From: an uncultured Pelagibacteraceae bacterium
GTDB lineage: Bacteria; Pseudomonadota; Alphaproteobacteria; Pelagibacterales; Pelagibacteraceae
Direction of reading: 5' to 3'
Length of the DNA: 64,000 nucleotides
Assembly (NCBI GenBank): GCA_902567495.1
Contig: CACFMO010000001.1
Span: 1-64,000 of the forward strand
Below are positions 1-6,912 of this stretch, in pieces; positions within the stretch are counted from its first letter, which is position 1, and each line of letters starts with the position of its first letter. The position numbers were made by a program, and so were the translations under genes. Under the pieces are notes generated by a model. That model did no database searches. It was not told where the DNA came from and saw only the letters and a list, made by a program, of their open reading frames with translations.

Positions 1-1
1 T

Positions 2-322
2 GCTGGAAGTACTGCTTATAATCTCTCTGTAAATGGACCGATTTTATCTCTTAATTCAAAAAAAATTGCTATAACACCCATAAGCCCCTTTAGACCCAGA
101 CGGTGGAAAGGCAAGATTATTTCTGAAAGTAAGTCAATTTATATATTGAACCTAGATCCTAAAAAAAGACCAGTAGCTGCAGTTGCTGATAATAATGAGA
201 TTAGAAATATTGTAAGGGTCAAAGTTTACATTAATAAAGCTATTAAATTTAAACTTTTGTTTAATTCAAGTGAGAGTTTATATAAAAAGATTAAATCTGA
301 ACAGAGAAGGAAAATTAATTAA
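2..322 (+). CDS. nadK: NAD kinase, C-terminal part (5' end outside window)
   Basis: This open frame runs from the left edge to a TAA at 320-322, so only the C-terminal 106 residues are present. It begins AGSTAYNLSVNGPI, the conserved Gly-Ser-Thr-Ala-Tyr nucleotide-binding motif of ATP/polyphosphate NAD kinases, followed by the family's ITPISPF..R.W segment. The enzyme phosphorylates NAD to NADP in the cytoplasm. The next gene, formate dehydrogenase, lies 66 bases downstream in the same orientation. The identification is based on this short but highly characteristic stretch. Confidence 0.9.
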   Translation, partial: AGSTAYNLSVNGPILSLNSKKIAITPISPFRPRRWKGKIISESKSIYILNLDPKKRPVAAVADNNEIRNIVRVKVYINKAIKFKLLFNSSESLYKKIKSEQRRKIN

Positions 323-342
323 TTATTTTGTGACCATTCTGG

Positions 343-381
343 TTTAAATTACTTTAAATAAATTTAAATATCTGTTTAAAT
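343..381 (+). repeat. Four helically phased TTTAAAT copies upstream of fdh
   Basis: TTTAAAT occurs at 343-349, 353-359, 363-369 and 375-381, with start-to-start spacings of 10, 10 and 12 bases. The last copy ends 7 bases before the fdh start codon. The near 10-base period would place all copies on one face of the helix. This could be an operator array or intrinsically bent promoter DNA, or chance in AT-rich sequence. No confident -35/-10 pair was found in the same 66-base gap. Confidence 0.4.
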
Positions 382-388
382 TAAAAAT

Positions 389-1591
389 ATGAAAATTCTT
401 TGTATTTTATATGACGATCCTAAAACAGGAATGCCAAAAAATTATCCTGTAAATACCCTGCCAAAGTTAGATAAATATCCAGATGGTATGAAATTACCAT
501 CTCCTAGCGCAATAGACTTTAAACCTGGTCAACTGTTAGGCTGTGTTTCAGGTGAATTAGGTTTGAGAAAATTTTTAGAGTCCAAAGGACATAAATTGGT
601 AGTTACTTCTGATAAAGATGCAAAAGGTTGTAAGGCAGACAAAGAATTAGTTGATGCAGACATAGTAATTTCACAACCTTTTTGGCCGTATTATTTAACT
701 AAAGAGCGAATTCAATCAGCAAAAAATTTAAAAATGGCAATTACTGCTGGTATAGGTTCGGATCATGTTGATTTGCAGGCTGCTATGGATAATAAAATTG
801 ATGTTGTAGAAGTGACATACTGTAATTCAAGATCAGTCGCAGAACATATTGTAATGATGATTTTATCTTTAGTTAGAGATTATCATAACCAACACAGAAT
901 AGTTAATGAAGGAGGTTGGAATATAGCTGATGCAGTTAAAAGATCCTATGATGTTGAAGGAATGCATGTAGGAACAGTTGCTGCAGGACGTATTGGCTTA
1001 GATGCGTTAAGAAAGATGAAACCATTTGATGTCCATCTTCATTATTTTGATAGACACAAACTACCAGATTCAGTTGAGAAAGAATTAAATCTTACATTTC
1101 ATGACTCAGTTGAGTCTTTGGTAAAAGTTTGTGACGTAGTAACAATAAATTGCCCGCTACATCCAGAAACAGAAAATTTATTTGATGATAAATTAATAAG
1201 CAAAATGAAAAAAGGTGCCTACATTGTTAACACTGCAAGAGGAAAAATTTGCAATAGAGAAGCAATTGCTAAGGCTCTTAAATCAGGTCAATTAAGTGGT
1301 TATGCGGGAGATGTTTGGTTTCCACAACCCGCACCAAATGACCACATTTGGAGATCAATGCCCAATCACGGTATGACACCACATACTTCGGGAACATCAT
1401 TGTCAGCACAAGCCAGGTACGCGGCTGGTGTTAGAGAAATTTTAGAATGTTTCTTTGATAAAAAACCAATAAGAGATCCTTACTTAATAATTAAAGATGG
1501 AAAACTTGCTGGAATGGGTGCTCATTCATATAGTAAAGGAAGTGCCACTAGTGGTTCTGAAGAAGCAACAAAATATAAAAAAAATAATTGA
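389..1591 (+). CDS. fdh: NAD-dependent formate dehydrogenase (metal-free type)
   Basis: This 400-residue D-2-hydroxyacid dehydrogenase-fold protein oxidises formate to CO2 with reduction of NAD in the cytoplasm. It can be compared position by position with the methylotroph enzyme of Pseudomonas sp. 101 type. The key residues fall at the same numbers: Asn146, Asp221 (selects NAD over NADP), Arg284, Gln313 and His332. The dinucleotide-binding turn is AAGRIG at 198-203, and the N-terminal PGQLLG segment that separates FDH from other hydroxyacid dehydrogenases is present. The length is normal. The gene stands alone between nadK and a convergent tRNA gene. It fits the oxidation of one-carbon compounds for energy described for SAR11. 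No molybdenum or selenium cofactor genes are nearby or needed. Confidence 0.97.
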   Translation: MKILCILYDDPKTGMPKNYPVNTLPKLDKYPDGMKLPSPSAIDFKPGQLLGCVSGELGLRKFLESKGHKLVVTSDKDAKGCKADKELVDADIVISQPFWPYYLTKERIQSAKNLKMAITAGIGSDHVDLQAAMDNKIDVVEVTYCNSRSVAEHIVMMILSLVRDYHNQHRIVNEGGWNIADAVKRSYDVEGMHVGTVAAGRIGLDALRKMKPFDVHLHYFDRHKLPDSVEKELNLTFHDSVESLVKVCDVVTINCPLHPETENLFDDKLISKMKKGAYIVNTARGKICNREAIAKALKSGQLSGYAGDVWFPQPAPNDHIWRSMPNHGMTPHTSGTSLSAQARYAAGVREILECFFDKKPIRDPYLIIKDGKLAGMGAHSYSKGSATSGSEEATKYKKNN

Positions 1592-1607
1592 TTTAGGCTT
1601 AAGTTTT

Positions 1608-1683
1608 TGGTGCCCCCACACGGACTCGAACCGCGAACCTACTGATTACAAATCAGTTGCTCTACCAATTGAGCTATGAGGGC
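1608..1683 (-). tRNA. tRNA-Thr (anticodon TGT)
   Basis: This is a 76-base cloverleaf on the minus strand. Acceptor 5' GCCCTCA pairs with TGGGGGC, with one T-G wobble. The anticodon stem is ACTGA/TCAGT around loop TTTGTAA, giving anticodon TGT (plus-strand 1648-1650). The T arm contains GGTTCGAGTCC, and CCA is encoded at the 3' end (1610-1608). It lies 34 bases downstream of rlmB in the same orientation and converges on fdh with a 16-base gap. Confidence 0.97.
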
Positions 1684-1717
1684 CTGAACGGAGTATTAAA
1701 TAAAAGTAAGATATATA

Positions 1718-2470
1718 TCAAGATTTTTCTTTTAAAGTACTCAAATAATGAAAAACTACTGTTGCACTATTAGAAATATTAAGACTCTCAACCTTTTTAT
1801 TCATACTAATTTTAAACAAAAAATCTGAATTTTTTTTTATTTGATAATTAAGGCCAAAACCCTCTGACCCAAACAACAAAACGTTATTTCCTTTCCAATC
1901 ATGATTAATAAAATCTTTTTTGGCCTCAACATCAAAACCACTTATCCAGAAATTTTTAGACTTTAAATACTTCAGTGTTGTATTAATATTTGAAACTTCA
2001 AAAATATTAATTAATTCTGTACATCCACTGGCACTTTTATATAATAATTTACTTTCACTTGGATACGATCGTTCTTTTACAATTATTCCATCAACATCGA
2101 ATGATGTTGCGCTCCTAATAATTGATCCAATATTCCTTGGATCGGTAACGTCATCTAATGCTACTAGATTTATGTCATTTCTGTTTCGATTTATATTTAT
2201 AAATTCTTTAAGACTAAGCTTCTCTAAATGCTCAATTTCGGCCACCATACCCTGATGAGATATTCCATCTTTGGAACAATATTTATCTAATTCTTTTTTA
2301 CTTTTATAAAAAATACTTAGATTTTTTAGGAGATTTATATGTTGATTTTCTTTATGAATTTTCTTCTTTGAATCTTCGGTCAAAAACACTCTAACAACCC
2401 TTCTTTTAGGATTTTTAAGGGCCTCGGTTACAGCATGCTTTCCAACTATATAAAAAGTACTTTTTTTCAC
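1718..2470 (-). CDS. rlmB: 23S rRNA 2'-O-ribose methyltransferase, RlmB/TrmH family
   Basis: This 250-residue SpoU-type SPOUT methyltransferase is predicted to methylate the 2'-OH of a conserved 23S rRNA guanosine (G2251 in E. coli) using S-adenosylmethionine. The N-terminal substrate-binding domain covers about residues 1-95. Motif 1 is DPRNIGSIIR (110-119), motif 2 is LLFGSEGFGL (198-207) and motif 3 is SLNISNSA (229-236), including the catalytic-region Arg112 and Asn113. The start is GTG at 2470-2468; no ATG lies upstream in frame and the next Met is internal. It is oriented toward tRNA-Thr and divergent from the tRNA-Tyr/tuf unit. Another TrmH-family rRNA or tRNA target cannot be excluded from sequence alone. 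Confidence 0.92.
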   Translation of the reverse strand: MKKSTFYIVGKHAVTEALKNPKRRVVRVFLTEDSKKKIHKENQHINLLKNLSIFYKSKKELDKYCSKDGISHQGMVAEIEHLEKLSLKEFININRNRNDINLVALDDVTDPRNIGSIIRSATSFDVDGIIVKERSYPSESKLLYKSASGCTELINIFEVSNINTTLKYLKSKNFWISGFDVEAKKDFINHDWKGNNVLLFGSEGFGLNYQIKKNSDFLFKISMNKKVESLNISNSATVVFHYLSTLKEKS

Positions 2471-2523
2471 TGTTTTTTTAAGTTTTTATGAATAAATAGC
2501 ATATTTATCAGCAAAATGATTTA

Positions 2524-2552
2524 TTGCATTTATCAATCAAGATGCTTATAAA
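2524..2552 (+). promoter_or_regulatory. Candidate promoter of the tRNA-Tyr/Gly-tuf unit
   Basis: TTGCAT (2524-2529) and TATAAA (2547-2552) are separated by 17 bases. The -10 matches the sigma-70 consensus at 5 of 6 positions; the -35 matches only at TTG. The predicted start is near 2559, about 46 bases before the mature tRNA-Tyr end. This is the only reasonable pair I found in the 134-base divergent gap. Confidence 0.4.
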
Positions 2553-2558
2553 ACCCTT

Positions 2559-2600
2559 GTTGTTAAATACTTTTTAAGTTATTGGGTATCCCTTAACAAC
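2559..2600 (+). other. Inverted repeat in the tRNA-Tyr transcript leader
   Basis: GTTGTTAA (2559-2566) is the exact reverse complement of TTAACAAC (2593-2600), enclosing 26 bases that hold a further small palindrome, GGGTATCCC (2584-2592). The stem starts almost at the predicted transcription start and ends 4 bases before tRNA-Tyr. It could be a processing hairpin in the tRNA precursor or an operator. Function is unproven. Confidence 0.4.
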
Positions 2601-2604
2601 GTTT

Positions 2605-2690
2605 GGAGGGGTACCAAAGCGGTCAAATGGGGCGGGCTGTAAACCCGTTGACTTCGGTCTTCGAAAGTTCGAATCTTTCCCCCTCCACCA
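2605..2690 (+). tRNA. tRNA-Tyr (anticodon GTA)
   Basis: This is an 86-base class II tRNA with a long variable arm. Acceptor GGAGGGG pairs with CCCCTCC, the anticodon loop is CTGTAAA with GTA at 2639-2641, the T loop is GTTCGAATC, and CCA is encoded at 2688-2690. It is the first gene of the tRNA-Tyr, tRNA-Gly, tuf, tRNA-Trp, secE arrangement, comparable to the tRNA/tufB cluster of many Proteobacteria. Confidence 0.98.
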
Positions 2691-2737
2691 AACTTAACAA
2701 GTGTTTTATAACGCGAGTGTAAAATAGTTTGGATTGT

Positions 2738-2811
2738 GCGGGTGTCGTATAATGGTAATACCTCAGATTTCCAATCTGATGCTAGGAGTTCGATTCTCCT
2801 CATCCGCTCCA
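2738..2811 (+). tRNA. tRNA-Gly (anticodon TCC)
   Basis: This is a 74-base cloverleaf. Acceptor GCGGGTG pairs with CATCCGC, and the anticodon stem TCAGA/TCTGA encloses TTTCCAA with TCC at 2770-2772. The T arm contains AGTTCGATTCT and CCA is encoded at 2809-2811. It lies 47 bases after tRNA-Tyr and 37 bases before the EF-Tu start, so it is probably excised from a tRNA-mRNA precursor. Confidence 0.97.
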
Positions 2812-2848
2812 AATAAAGTTAAAAACTATATATAAAGAAGAGGAAAAA

Positions 2849-4042
2849 ATGGCGGACAAGAAAAAATTTGAAAGAAGTAAACCTCATTGTAACATTGGTA
2901 CAATAGGGCACGTAGATCATGGTAAAACAACTTTAACAGCAGCTATAACTAAAGTATTAGCTGAAAAAGGTGGAGCAGAATTTATTGCATATGATCAAAT
3001 TGATAAAGCACCAGAAGAGAAAGAAAGAGGAATCACAATTTCAACTGCTCACGTTGAATACGAAACAGATAAAAGACATTACGCACACGTCGATTGTCCT
3101 GGTCACGCTGACTATGTAAAAAACATGATCACTGGCGCAGCTCAAATGGATGGTGCAATTTTAGTTGTTAATGCAGCTGATGGCCCAATGCCTCAAACAC
3201 GAGAACATATTCTTCTAGCAAGACAAGTTGGTGTCCCTGCCATTGTAGTTTTCCTAAACAAAATTGACCAAGTAAAGGATAAAGAGTTAGTAGAACTTGT
3301 TGAAACAGAGATAAGAGAACTCCTTACCTCTTATAAATTTGAGGGTGACAAAATACCAATCATCAAAGGTTCAGCATTAAACGCTGTTGAAGGAAAAGAT
3401 GAAGCAACTGGAAAAAATGCAATTATGGAACTTATGAAAGCAGTTGATGATACAATTCCACAACCAGAAAGACCAAAAGACAAACCATTTCTAATGCCAG
3501 TAGAGGACGTTTTCTCAATTTCAGGACGAGGAACAGTTGCTACAGGAAGAGTAGAACAAGGTGTTGTTAAAACTGGTGAGGAGCTGGAAATAGTTGGTAT
3601 TAAAGAAACTAAAAAAACAGTTATAACCGGGGTGGAAATGTTTAGAAAAATTTTAGATACCGGTGAAGCCGGAGATAACATTGGTGCACTTTTAAGAGGT
3701 GTTGAAAGAACTGACATTGAAAGAGGTCAAGTTTTGGCAAAACCTGGGTCTGTAACGCCACACACTGAGTTTGAAGCTCAAGCTTATGTTTTAAAGAAAG
3801 AGGAAGGGGGAAGACATACTCCATTTTTTACAAAGTATAGACCTCAGTTTTACTTTAGAACAACAGATGTAACTGGGGAGGTAACTCTTCCATCTGGAAC
3901 TGAAATGATAATGCCAGGCGATGATGCTAAATTTAATGTAAAACTTATAACTCCTATAGCTATGAGTGAAAAATTAAATTTTGCGATTAGAGAAGGCGGT
4001 AAAACAGTTGGTGCTGGAGTGGTAACTAAGATTATTAAATAA
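2849..4042 (+). CDS. tuf: Translation elongation factor Tu
   Basis: This 397-residue GTPase delivers aminoacyl-tRNA to the ribosomal A site. The P-loop GHVDHGKT is at residues 20-27, the switch II DCPGH motif is near 80, and NKID, which sets guanine specificity, is near 135. Beta-barrel domains 2 and 3 complete the normal length. A purine-rich AAGAGGAAAAA precedes the ATG. The gene sits between tRNA-Gly and tRNA-Trp. It is the only tuf in the window: fusA is followed directly by rpsJ with no second copy between them. Confidence 0.99.
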   Translation: MADKKKFERSKPHCNIGTIGHVDHGKTTLTAAITKVLAEKGGAEFIAYDQIDKAPEEKERGITISTAHVEYETDKRHYAHVDCPGHADYVKNMITGAAQMDGAILVVNAADGPMPQTREHILLARQVGVPAIVVFLNKIDQVKDKELVELVETEIRELLTSYKFEGDKIPIIKGSALNAVEGKDEATGKNAIMELMKAVDDTIPQPERPKDKPFLMPVEDVFSISGRGTVATGRVEQGVVKTGEELEIVGIKETKKTVITGVEMFRKILDTGEAGDNIGALLRGVERTDIERGQVLAKPGSVTPHTEFEAQAYVLKKEEGGRHTPFFTKYRPQFYFRTTDVTGEVTLPSGTEMIMPGDDAKFNVKLITPIAMSEKLNFAIREGGKTVGAGVVTKIIK

Positions 4043-4048
4043 GCTACT

Positions 4049-4124
4049 AGGAGTGTAGCTCAATTGGTAGAGCGCCGGTCTCCAAAACCGGAGGTTGGGG
4101 GTTCGATTCCCTCCGCTCCTGCCA
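4049..4124 (+). tRNA. tRNA-Trp (anticodon CCA)
   Basis: This is a 76-base cloverleaf. Acceptor AGGAGTG pairs with CGCTCCT, the anticodon stem CCGGT/ACCGG encloses CTCCAAA with CCA at 4082-4084, the T arm contains GGTTCGATTCC, and CCA is encoded at 4122-4124. It is inserted between tuf and secE, 6 bases after the tuf stop and 14 bases before the secE start. This placement is common in Alphaproteobacteria. Confidence 0.98.
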
Positions 4125-4138
4125 AGAAGAGAAAAGTT

Positions 4139-4330
4139 ATGAAAAACCCATTAAGATTTTTACAAGAAGTTAAGCAAGAGGCCTTTAAGATTACGTGGCC
4201 AACGAAAAAAGACACTGTTACCGGGTCATTAATGGTGTTTGGTTTAGCTACTTTGGCTGCAGTTTTCTTTTTATTATTAGATCAGATTTTGCGATTTTTA
4301 TTAAACTTGGTTTTAACCATAAATTTTTAA
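4139..4330 (+). CDS. secE: Preprotein translocase subunit SecE
   Basis: This is a 63-residue single-spanning form of SecE, the clamp that stabilises SecY in the inner membrane. The conserved amphipathic segment [19 protein letters not shown] is followed by one transmembrane helix (about residues 29-60). The frame stays open upstream through tRNA-Trp, but the ATG at 4139 after AAGAAGAGAA is the only sensible start. An earlier start at 4064 would translate the tRNA gene. The gene ends 1 base before nusG. Confidence 0.97.
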   Translation: MKNPLRFLQEVKQEAFKITWPTKKDTVTGSLMVFGLATLAAVFFLLLDQILRFLLNLVLTINF

Positions 4331-4331
4331 A

Positions 4332-4856
4332 ATGAATTGGTACATTGTGCAAGCTTACTCTGGATTTGAAAATAAGGTTGCTGATAGCATAAAGGACATC
4401 ATGGCAAAAAACTCACTGCAAAATAGCCTAGGAGAAATCCTTGTTCCAACCCAAAAGGTTGTTGAGGTTAAAAAAGGCAAAAGAACACAAAAAGAAAAGA
4501 AATATTTTCCTGGTTATGTTTTAGTTAAACTTGATTTAAATAAAAACATTTACCATAAAATTAAGAGTATACAAAAAGTGAGTGGTTTTTTAGGTCCCGA
4601 AGGTAGTCCGGTACCTGTTTCAGAAAATGAAATCAAAAAGATTATGGGTCAGATTGATGAGACAGAAACAAATCCAACCGCAGGAATTATTTATGAGGTG
4701 GGAGAAAAAGTAAAAGTTTCAGATGGACCATTTGCATCTTTTACAGGTTTAATTGAAGAGATTGATGAAGAAAAATTAAGACTAAAGGTTTCAGTTTCGA
4801 TTTTTGGAAGACCAACACCTGTAGATCTTGAGTTTAATCAAGTGGAGAAAATATAA
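4332..4856 (+). CDS. nusG: Transcription elongation/termination factor NusG
   Basis: This 174-residue protein joins RNA polymerase and couples it to the ribosome or Rho. The N-terminal NGN domain begins [17 protein letters not shown], and the C-terminal KOW domain covers about residues 120-174 ([17 protein letters not shown]). The length is close to the usual 175-181. It follows secE by one base and overlaps the rplK start by one base (TAATG), so translation is probably coupled. Confidence 0.98.
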   Translation: MNWYIVQAYSGFENKVADSIKDIMAKNSLQNSLGEILVPTQKVVEVKKGKRTQKEKKYFPGYVLVKLDLNKNIYHKIKSIQKVSGFLGPEGSPVPVSENEIKKIMGQIDETETNPTAGIIYEVGEKVKVSDGPFASFTGLIEEIDEEKLRLKVSVSIFGRPTPVDLEFNQVEKI

Positions 4857-5281
4857 TGGCAAAAGAAATAACTGGTTATGTAAAATTACAAATTAAAGGT
4901 GGACAAGCAAATCCAGCTCCACCTGTTGGTCCTGCTCTTGGTCAAAGAGGTATTAATATAATGGAATTTTGTAAAGCATTTAATGCGAAGACAAAAGCTT
5001 TTATGGGAAAACCTGTCCCAGTTGTTATTACAGTGTATAAAGATAAAAAATTCGACTTTATAATCAAGTCTCCACCTGCATCACATTTTATTAGGGAAGC
5101 TGCTAAATTAAAAAGTGGTTCAAAAGAACCAGGAAGAGTTATTGCAGGATCAATAACAATTAAGCAAGCTGAACAAATTGCGAAGGAGAAAATGAAAGAT
5201 CTTAACGCCCATGATTTGGAGGAAGCAACCAAAATTATATGTGGGTCTGCAAGATCAATGGGTATAGAGGTTAAAAAATGA
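4856..5281 (+). CDS. rplK: 50S ribosomal protein L11
   Basis: This 141-residue L11 is part of the GTPase-associated centre, where it binds 23S rRNA. The N-terminal [19 protein letters not shown] motif and the C-terminal rRNA-binding domain ([21 protein letters not shown]) are intact. It overlaps both nusG (1 base) and rplA (4 bases, ATGA). Confidence 0.99.
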   Translation: MAKEITGYVKLQIKGGQANPAPPVGPALGQRGINIMEFCKAFNAKTKAFMGKPVPVVITVYKDKKFDFIIKSPPASHFIREAAKLKSGSKEPGRVIAGSITIKQAEQIAKEKMKDLNAHDLEEATKIICGSARSMGIEVKK

Positions 5282-5970
5282 AAAAAAAATCTAAAAGATA
5301 TAAAAACTTAAAAGAGACTTACAAAAAAAAAGAATTAAATAAATTTGACCAAATTCTTAAAGAACTAAAGAATGGTTCTGGTGTTAAATTTGTTGAGTCC
5401 ATCGATGTTTCTATGAAGATCAATCTAAAAAAAATTAAAGGCTCTGATAATAATTTAAGAACATTAATTGATTTACCACATGGAAATGGGAAAAAGATTA
5501 AAGTTGGTCTCTTATGTGATGAAAATAAATTAGATGAAGCAAAAAAAAGTGGAGCAGACGTAGTTGGCTCTGAAGATCTTTTAAAAAAGATATCAGATAA
5601 GAACATTAATTTTGATAAATTAATTTGCACCCCTTCCATGATGTCTAAAATTGGAAAATTAGGAAAAATACTTGGACCCAAAGGTCTTATGCCAAATCCA
5701 AAGATGGGTACTGTTTCCGATGATCTAGCTAATTCAGTTGATAAAATTAAAAATAAATCTATTGAAGTCAAAAATGATAAAGACGGTAATATTTCTTTCT
5801 CAATAGGTAGAAAAAATTTTCAAGAAAATAAACTATTAGAAAATGTAAAGAGTGCCTTTGAATTTTTAAAGAAAGAGAAATCATCTATTTTTAATTCTGA
5901 AAATATTAAAAAAGTTTATTTCTCTACAACCATGAGTCCATCTTTTAAATTAAATTTCAAGGATATTTAA
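5278..5970 (+). CDS. rplA: 50S ribosomal protein L1
   Basis: This 230-residue L1 forms the mobile stalk near the ribosomal E site. The signature [20 protein letters not shown] is present at about residues 118-137, followed by MPNPKMGTV. The sequence is unusually Lys/Asn-rich, in line with the AT bias. In many bacteria L1 represses its own operon by binding the leader mRNA; no leader copy of its site was identified here. Confidence 0.98.
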   Translation: MKKKSKRYKNLKETYKKKELNKFDQILKELKNGSGVKFVESIDVSMKINLKKIKGSDNNLRTLIDLPHGNGKKIKVGLLCDENKLDEAKKSGADVVGSEDLLKKISDKNINFDKLICTPSMMSKIGKLGKILGPKGLMPNPKMGTVSDDLANSVDKIKNKSIEVKNDKDGNISFSIGRKNFQENKLLENVKSAFEFLKKEKSSIFNSENIKKVYFSTTMSPSFKLNFKDI

Positions 5971-5973
5971 ATT

Positions 5974-6486
5974 ATGATGAGTAAAGAACAGAAAAAAAAC
6001 TATGTTGAAGAAATGAAAAAAGTTTTTTCTTCAAATGAAGCAGTGATGATAGCTCACTATAAGGGTTTAAATGTAAAAGAACTTGATAAGATTAGAGATG
6101 AAATGAGAAAAAGTGGAATTTTTTTTAAAGTAACAAAAAATAGAATTACGAAGTTGGCAATAAAAGAAACAAAATGCAAAGAACTAGAAAAGTTTTTTAC
6201 CGGTCCTACTGCTGCAGCTATTTCCTCAGATCCAATTACTTCGGCAAAAATTTTAGCAAAATATGCAAAAGGTGACTCACACTTAAAAATTGTGGCTGGT
6301 TTTATGGATGGAAAGGTTTTAGAGGCTAAAGACGTGGCCCAAATCGCCACACTACCTACTCTAGATGAAGCAAGAGCTAAAATTGTAGGTATTTTGTCAG
6401 CGCCAGCTCAAAAATTTTTAAGTATTTTGCTTGCACCTGGCTCAAAAATTGCTATTTTGGCCCACAAGAAAAGTGAAAAAGGTTAA
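5974..6486 (+). CDS. rplJ: 50S ribosomal protein L10
   Basis: This 170-residue L10 anchors the L7/L12 dimers to the large subunit. The N-terminal rRNA-binding domain contains HYKGLNVKELDKIRDEMR, and the C-terminal helix (KFLSILLAPGSKIAIL) holds the L12 binding sites. It lies only 3 bases after rplA, so no room exists for the separate L10 leader known in E. coli. Two consecutive ATG codons (5974 and 5977) could serve as the start. Confidence 0.98.
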   Translation: MMSKEQKKNYVEEMKKVFSSNEAVMIAHYKGLNVKELDKIRDEMRKSGIFFKVTKNRITKLAIKETKCKELEKFFTGPTAAAISSDPITSAKILAKYAKGDSHLKIVAGFMDGKVLEAKDVAQIATLPTLDEARAKIVGILSAPAQKFLSILLAPGSKIAILAHKKSEKG

Positions 6487-6504
6487 TTATTTCTTACAAA
6501 ATTT

Positions 6505-6873
6505 ATGGCTGATCTAAATAAAATTATCGATGAATTATCAAAATTAACAGTAGTTGAAGCTGCTGAACTTTCTAAACAATTAGAAGAGAAATGGGGAGTA
6601 ACAGCCGCAGCACCAGCAGCTGCAGCACCAGCAGCTAGTGGAGCTGCACCCGCAGAAGAAAAAAGCGAATTCACAATTTTTTTAAGTTCAGCAGGTGATA
6701 AAAAAATTAACGTTATTAAAGAAGTTAGAGCTATAACAGGATTAGGATTAAAAGAAGCAAAAGATTTAGTAGAAGCAGCCCCTAAAGAGGTTAAAAAAGG
6801 TGTAGCGAAAAAAGATGCCGAAGAAGCCAAGAAAAAGTTAGAAGCTGCTGGAGCTAAAGTAGAATTAAAATAA
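6505..6873 (+). CDS. rplL: 50S ribosomal protein L7/L12
   Basis: This 122-residue stalk protein recruits translation GTPases. It has an N-terminal dimerisation helix (1-30), an Ala/Pro hinge (about 33-50) and a C-terminal domain with the conserved [20 protein letters not shown] segment. The hinge is encoded by a locally GC-rich run of GCA/GCT codons that stands out from the AT-rich surroundings. A long antisense frame opposite it is a by-product of this composition. Confidence 0.99.
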   Translation: MADLNKIIDELSKLTVVEAAELSKQLEEKWGVTAAAPAAAAPAASGAAPAEEKSEFTIFLSSAGDKKINVIKEVRAITGLGLKEAKDLVEAAPKEVKKGVAKKDAEEAKKKLEAAGAKVELK

Positions 6874-6877
6874 TATC

Positions 6878-6897
6878 AGTACAACTTCGCAAGTACT
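6878..6897 (+). other. Small hairpin between rplL and rpoB
   Basis: AGTA (6878-6881) pairs with TACT (6894-6897), and inside it CTT (6885-6887) pairs with AAG (6891-6893) around a CGC loop, with a CAA bulge on the left. No T-run follows. The same intergenic position carries an attenuator and RNase III site in E. coli. A similar role here is only an inference. Confidence 0.3.
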
Positions 6898-6912
6898 AAA
6901 ATTAGTTATTGA

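Noticed and set aside
2579..2812. Minus-strand open frame of 77 codons
   Set aside because: It runs antisense through tRNA-Tyr and tRNA-Gly; both tRNA folds are complete and explain the sequence.
3331..3717. Minus-strand frame of 128 codons inside tuf
   Set aside because: It is a shadow of strong EF-Tu codon bias; no motif and no ribosome-binding site.
4064..4138. Upstream extension of secE
   Set aside because: It would translate tRNA-Trp; the ATG at 4139 gives the conserved N-terminus.
6483..6830. Long Ala/Ser-rich minus-strand frame opposite rplL
   Set aside because: It mirrors the Ala/Pro hinge and lacks start context; rplL on the plus strand is certain.
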